NCBI GenBank assembly: GCA_012728025.1
Contig: JAAYFX010000206.1
Span: forward strand, 1-6,398
Direction: 5' to 3'
Length of the DNA stretch: 6,398 bases
Origin: Clostridiales bacterium
Lineage (GTDB): Bacteria; Bacillota; Clostridia; Oscillospirales; Oscillospiraceae
A model generated the notes under the pieces. It worked only from the letters and a program-made list of their open reading frames with translations, made no database searches and was not told the DNA's origin. A program made the position numbers and the translations under genes. Of the stretch, positions 5,526 through 6,398 are shown in pieces. The first letter of the stretch is position 1. Every line of letters begins with the position of its first letter.

Positions 5526-6398
5526 TTATCTTTCGCTGGCAAGGAAAAAAAGCGCCACGGTGCCCGGTCCGGAGTGAGAGCCTATGACAGGGCCTATGGG
5601 GTTAATATAAATAGTTTGAACGCCAAGACGTTCACGCACAAGCTTTTCAAGATATTGTGCATCCTCTAGGGCATCACCATGGCTAATAAAAACCACCTGC
5701 TCAGAGGGCTTGATGGCTGTCTTTTCCATACGGGAAAACAAGGCATCAAGACTTTTTCGGCGGCCCCGCACCTTGTCTATGGGAATGAGCTTGCCTTCAT
5801 TATCGCTGTGTAAAACCGGCTTAACTTGAAGAACAGTGCCGAAAAGGGCCGCTGCACCGGAAAGCCTGCCGCCACGCTTTAGAAAGTTAAGGTCATCCAC
5901 AGTAAACCAATGAGCCATATGGAGCTTATTTTCCTCCACCCAAGCGGCAACCTCGTCTATGCTCATGCCCTGCTTTTTACGTTGTGCCGCATGATAGGCG
6001 AGAAGCCCTTCACCCATAGACTCTGAAAGGGTATCTATAATTATTATTTTTCTGTCGGGATACTCCTCACGAAGGTCCTGTGCCCCTATGCAAATCGAGT
6101 TATAGGTGCCGGAAAGGCCGGAGGAAAAGCAAAGGTGAAGTATGTCAAGCCCCTTGTCAAGATAGGGCCTCACCTCGTCTTTAAAGTTTTCCCCGTTTAT
6201 CTGGACGGTAAGGGAGGTTTTGCCGTTTCTAAGCATATCATAAAAATCACGGGAGCTTAAATCCCTCTCATCAGGTGTGTTTATATAATCTTTGCCGTCT
6301 ACGGTGAAGTGCATTGGGATAACGTGAAGCTCCAGCTCCTCAACAAGCTGTGGAGAAAGGTCTGTGGTTGAATCTGTAATGATTTTATAGTCTGCCAT
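5526..6398 (-). CDS. DegV family protein, probable fatty-acid-binding (FakB-like)
   Basis: DegV proteins are soluble two-domain carriers holding a fatty acid in a buried pocket; FakB members present it to the kinase FakA for phosphorylation and entry into phospholipids. The 290-residue length is typical. Landmarks in order: YKIITDSTTDLS (4-15), CFSSGLSGTYNS (90-101) with the carboxylate-contacting serine region, FTVDDLNFLKRGGRLSG (165-181), VKPVL (192-196), SHGDA (239-243) and GSHSGPGT (273-280) with the conserved His275. The usual TSQ motif near residue 64 reads TVQ (64-66), a possible change near the head-group site. The ATG is the last codon of the window and matches the normal family start; its ribosome site is not visible. 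No FakA partner is present, so the kinase may be encoded elsewhere. The family call is firm; the ligand and a specific gene name are not. Confidence 0.93.
   Translation of the reverse strand: MADYKIITDSTTDLSPQLVEELELHVIPMHFTVDGKDYINTPDERDLSSRDFYDMLRNGKTSLTVQINGENFKDEVRPYLDKGLDILHLCFSSGLSGTYNSICIGAQDLREEYPDRKIIIIDTLSESMGEGLLAYHAAQRKKQGMSIDEVAAWVEENKLHMAHWFTVDDLNFLKRGGRLSGAAALFGTVLQVKPVLHSDNEGKLIPIDKVRGRRKSLDALFSRMEKTAIKPSEQVVFISHGDALEDAQYLEKLVRERLGVQTIYINPIGPVIGSHSGPGTVALFFLASER

Noticed and set aside
5370..5669. 99-residue plus-strand open frame spanning the degV/GLUG junction
   Set aside because: It runs antisense through the ends of two well-supported genes and through a terminator, and has no protein-like features of its own.

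Overview
The window looks like a chromosomal segment of a low-to-moderate G+C anaerobic Firmicute, most likely class Clostridia. The evidence is the gene set: a clostridial-type M18 aminopeptidase, a TepA-type ClpP relative, a DegV/FakB-type lipid-binding protein and a large GLUG-repeat surface protein. Shine-Dalgarno sites, TTG starts and compact rho-independent terminators fit the same group. I see no mobile element, CRISPR array, rRNA or tRNA. No gene-free stretch exceeds 300 bases; the longest is about 123 bases, between the first two genes.

Layout. Bases 1-1376 (+) hold the 3' part of an M18 metallo-aminopeptidase (apeA-like); its start lies before the window. A strong intrinsic terminator follows, and its 3' tail runs straight into the proposed TTG start of tepA (1500-2204, +), a catalytically intact ClpP-fold serine peptidase. 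A hairpin at 2209-2234 separates tepA from a convergent gene. That gene (2240-5452, -) encodes a 1070-residue exported, membrane-anchored protein. Two blocks of GLUG beta-helix rungs flank a helical domain of about 325 residues, followed by a beta-rich stalk and one C-terminal membrane helix. Upstream of it on the same strand is a complete degV-family gene (5526-6398, -) whose ATG is the last codon of the window, followed by its own terminator at 5486-5513.

How the parts relate. The four genes do not form an obvious pathway. The aminopeptidase and TepA are cytoplasmic peptidases, DegV probably carries fatty acids, and the GLUG protein sits on the outer face of the membrane. The most unusual protein is the GLUG protein, whose helical arm is inserted immediately after a glycine-rich rung motif. 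The most unusual regulatory feature is that both same-strand gene junctions appear to pack the terminator of one gene and the promoter of the next into the same 30-55 bases. The promoters rest on reading by eye and are tentative.
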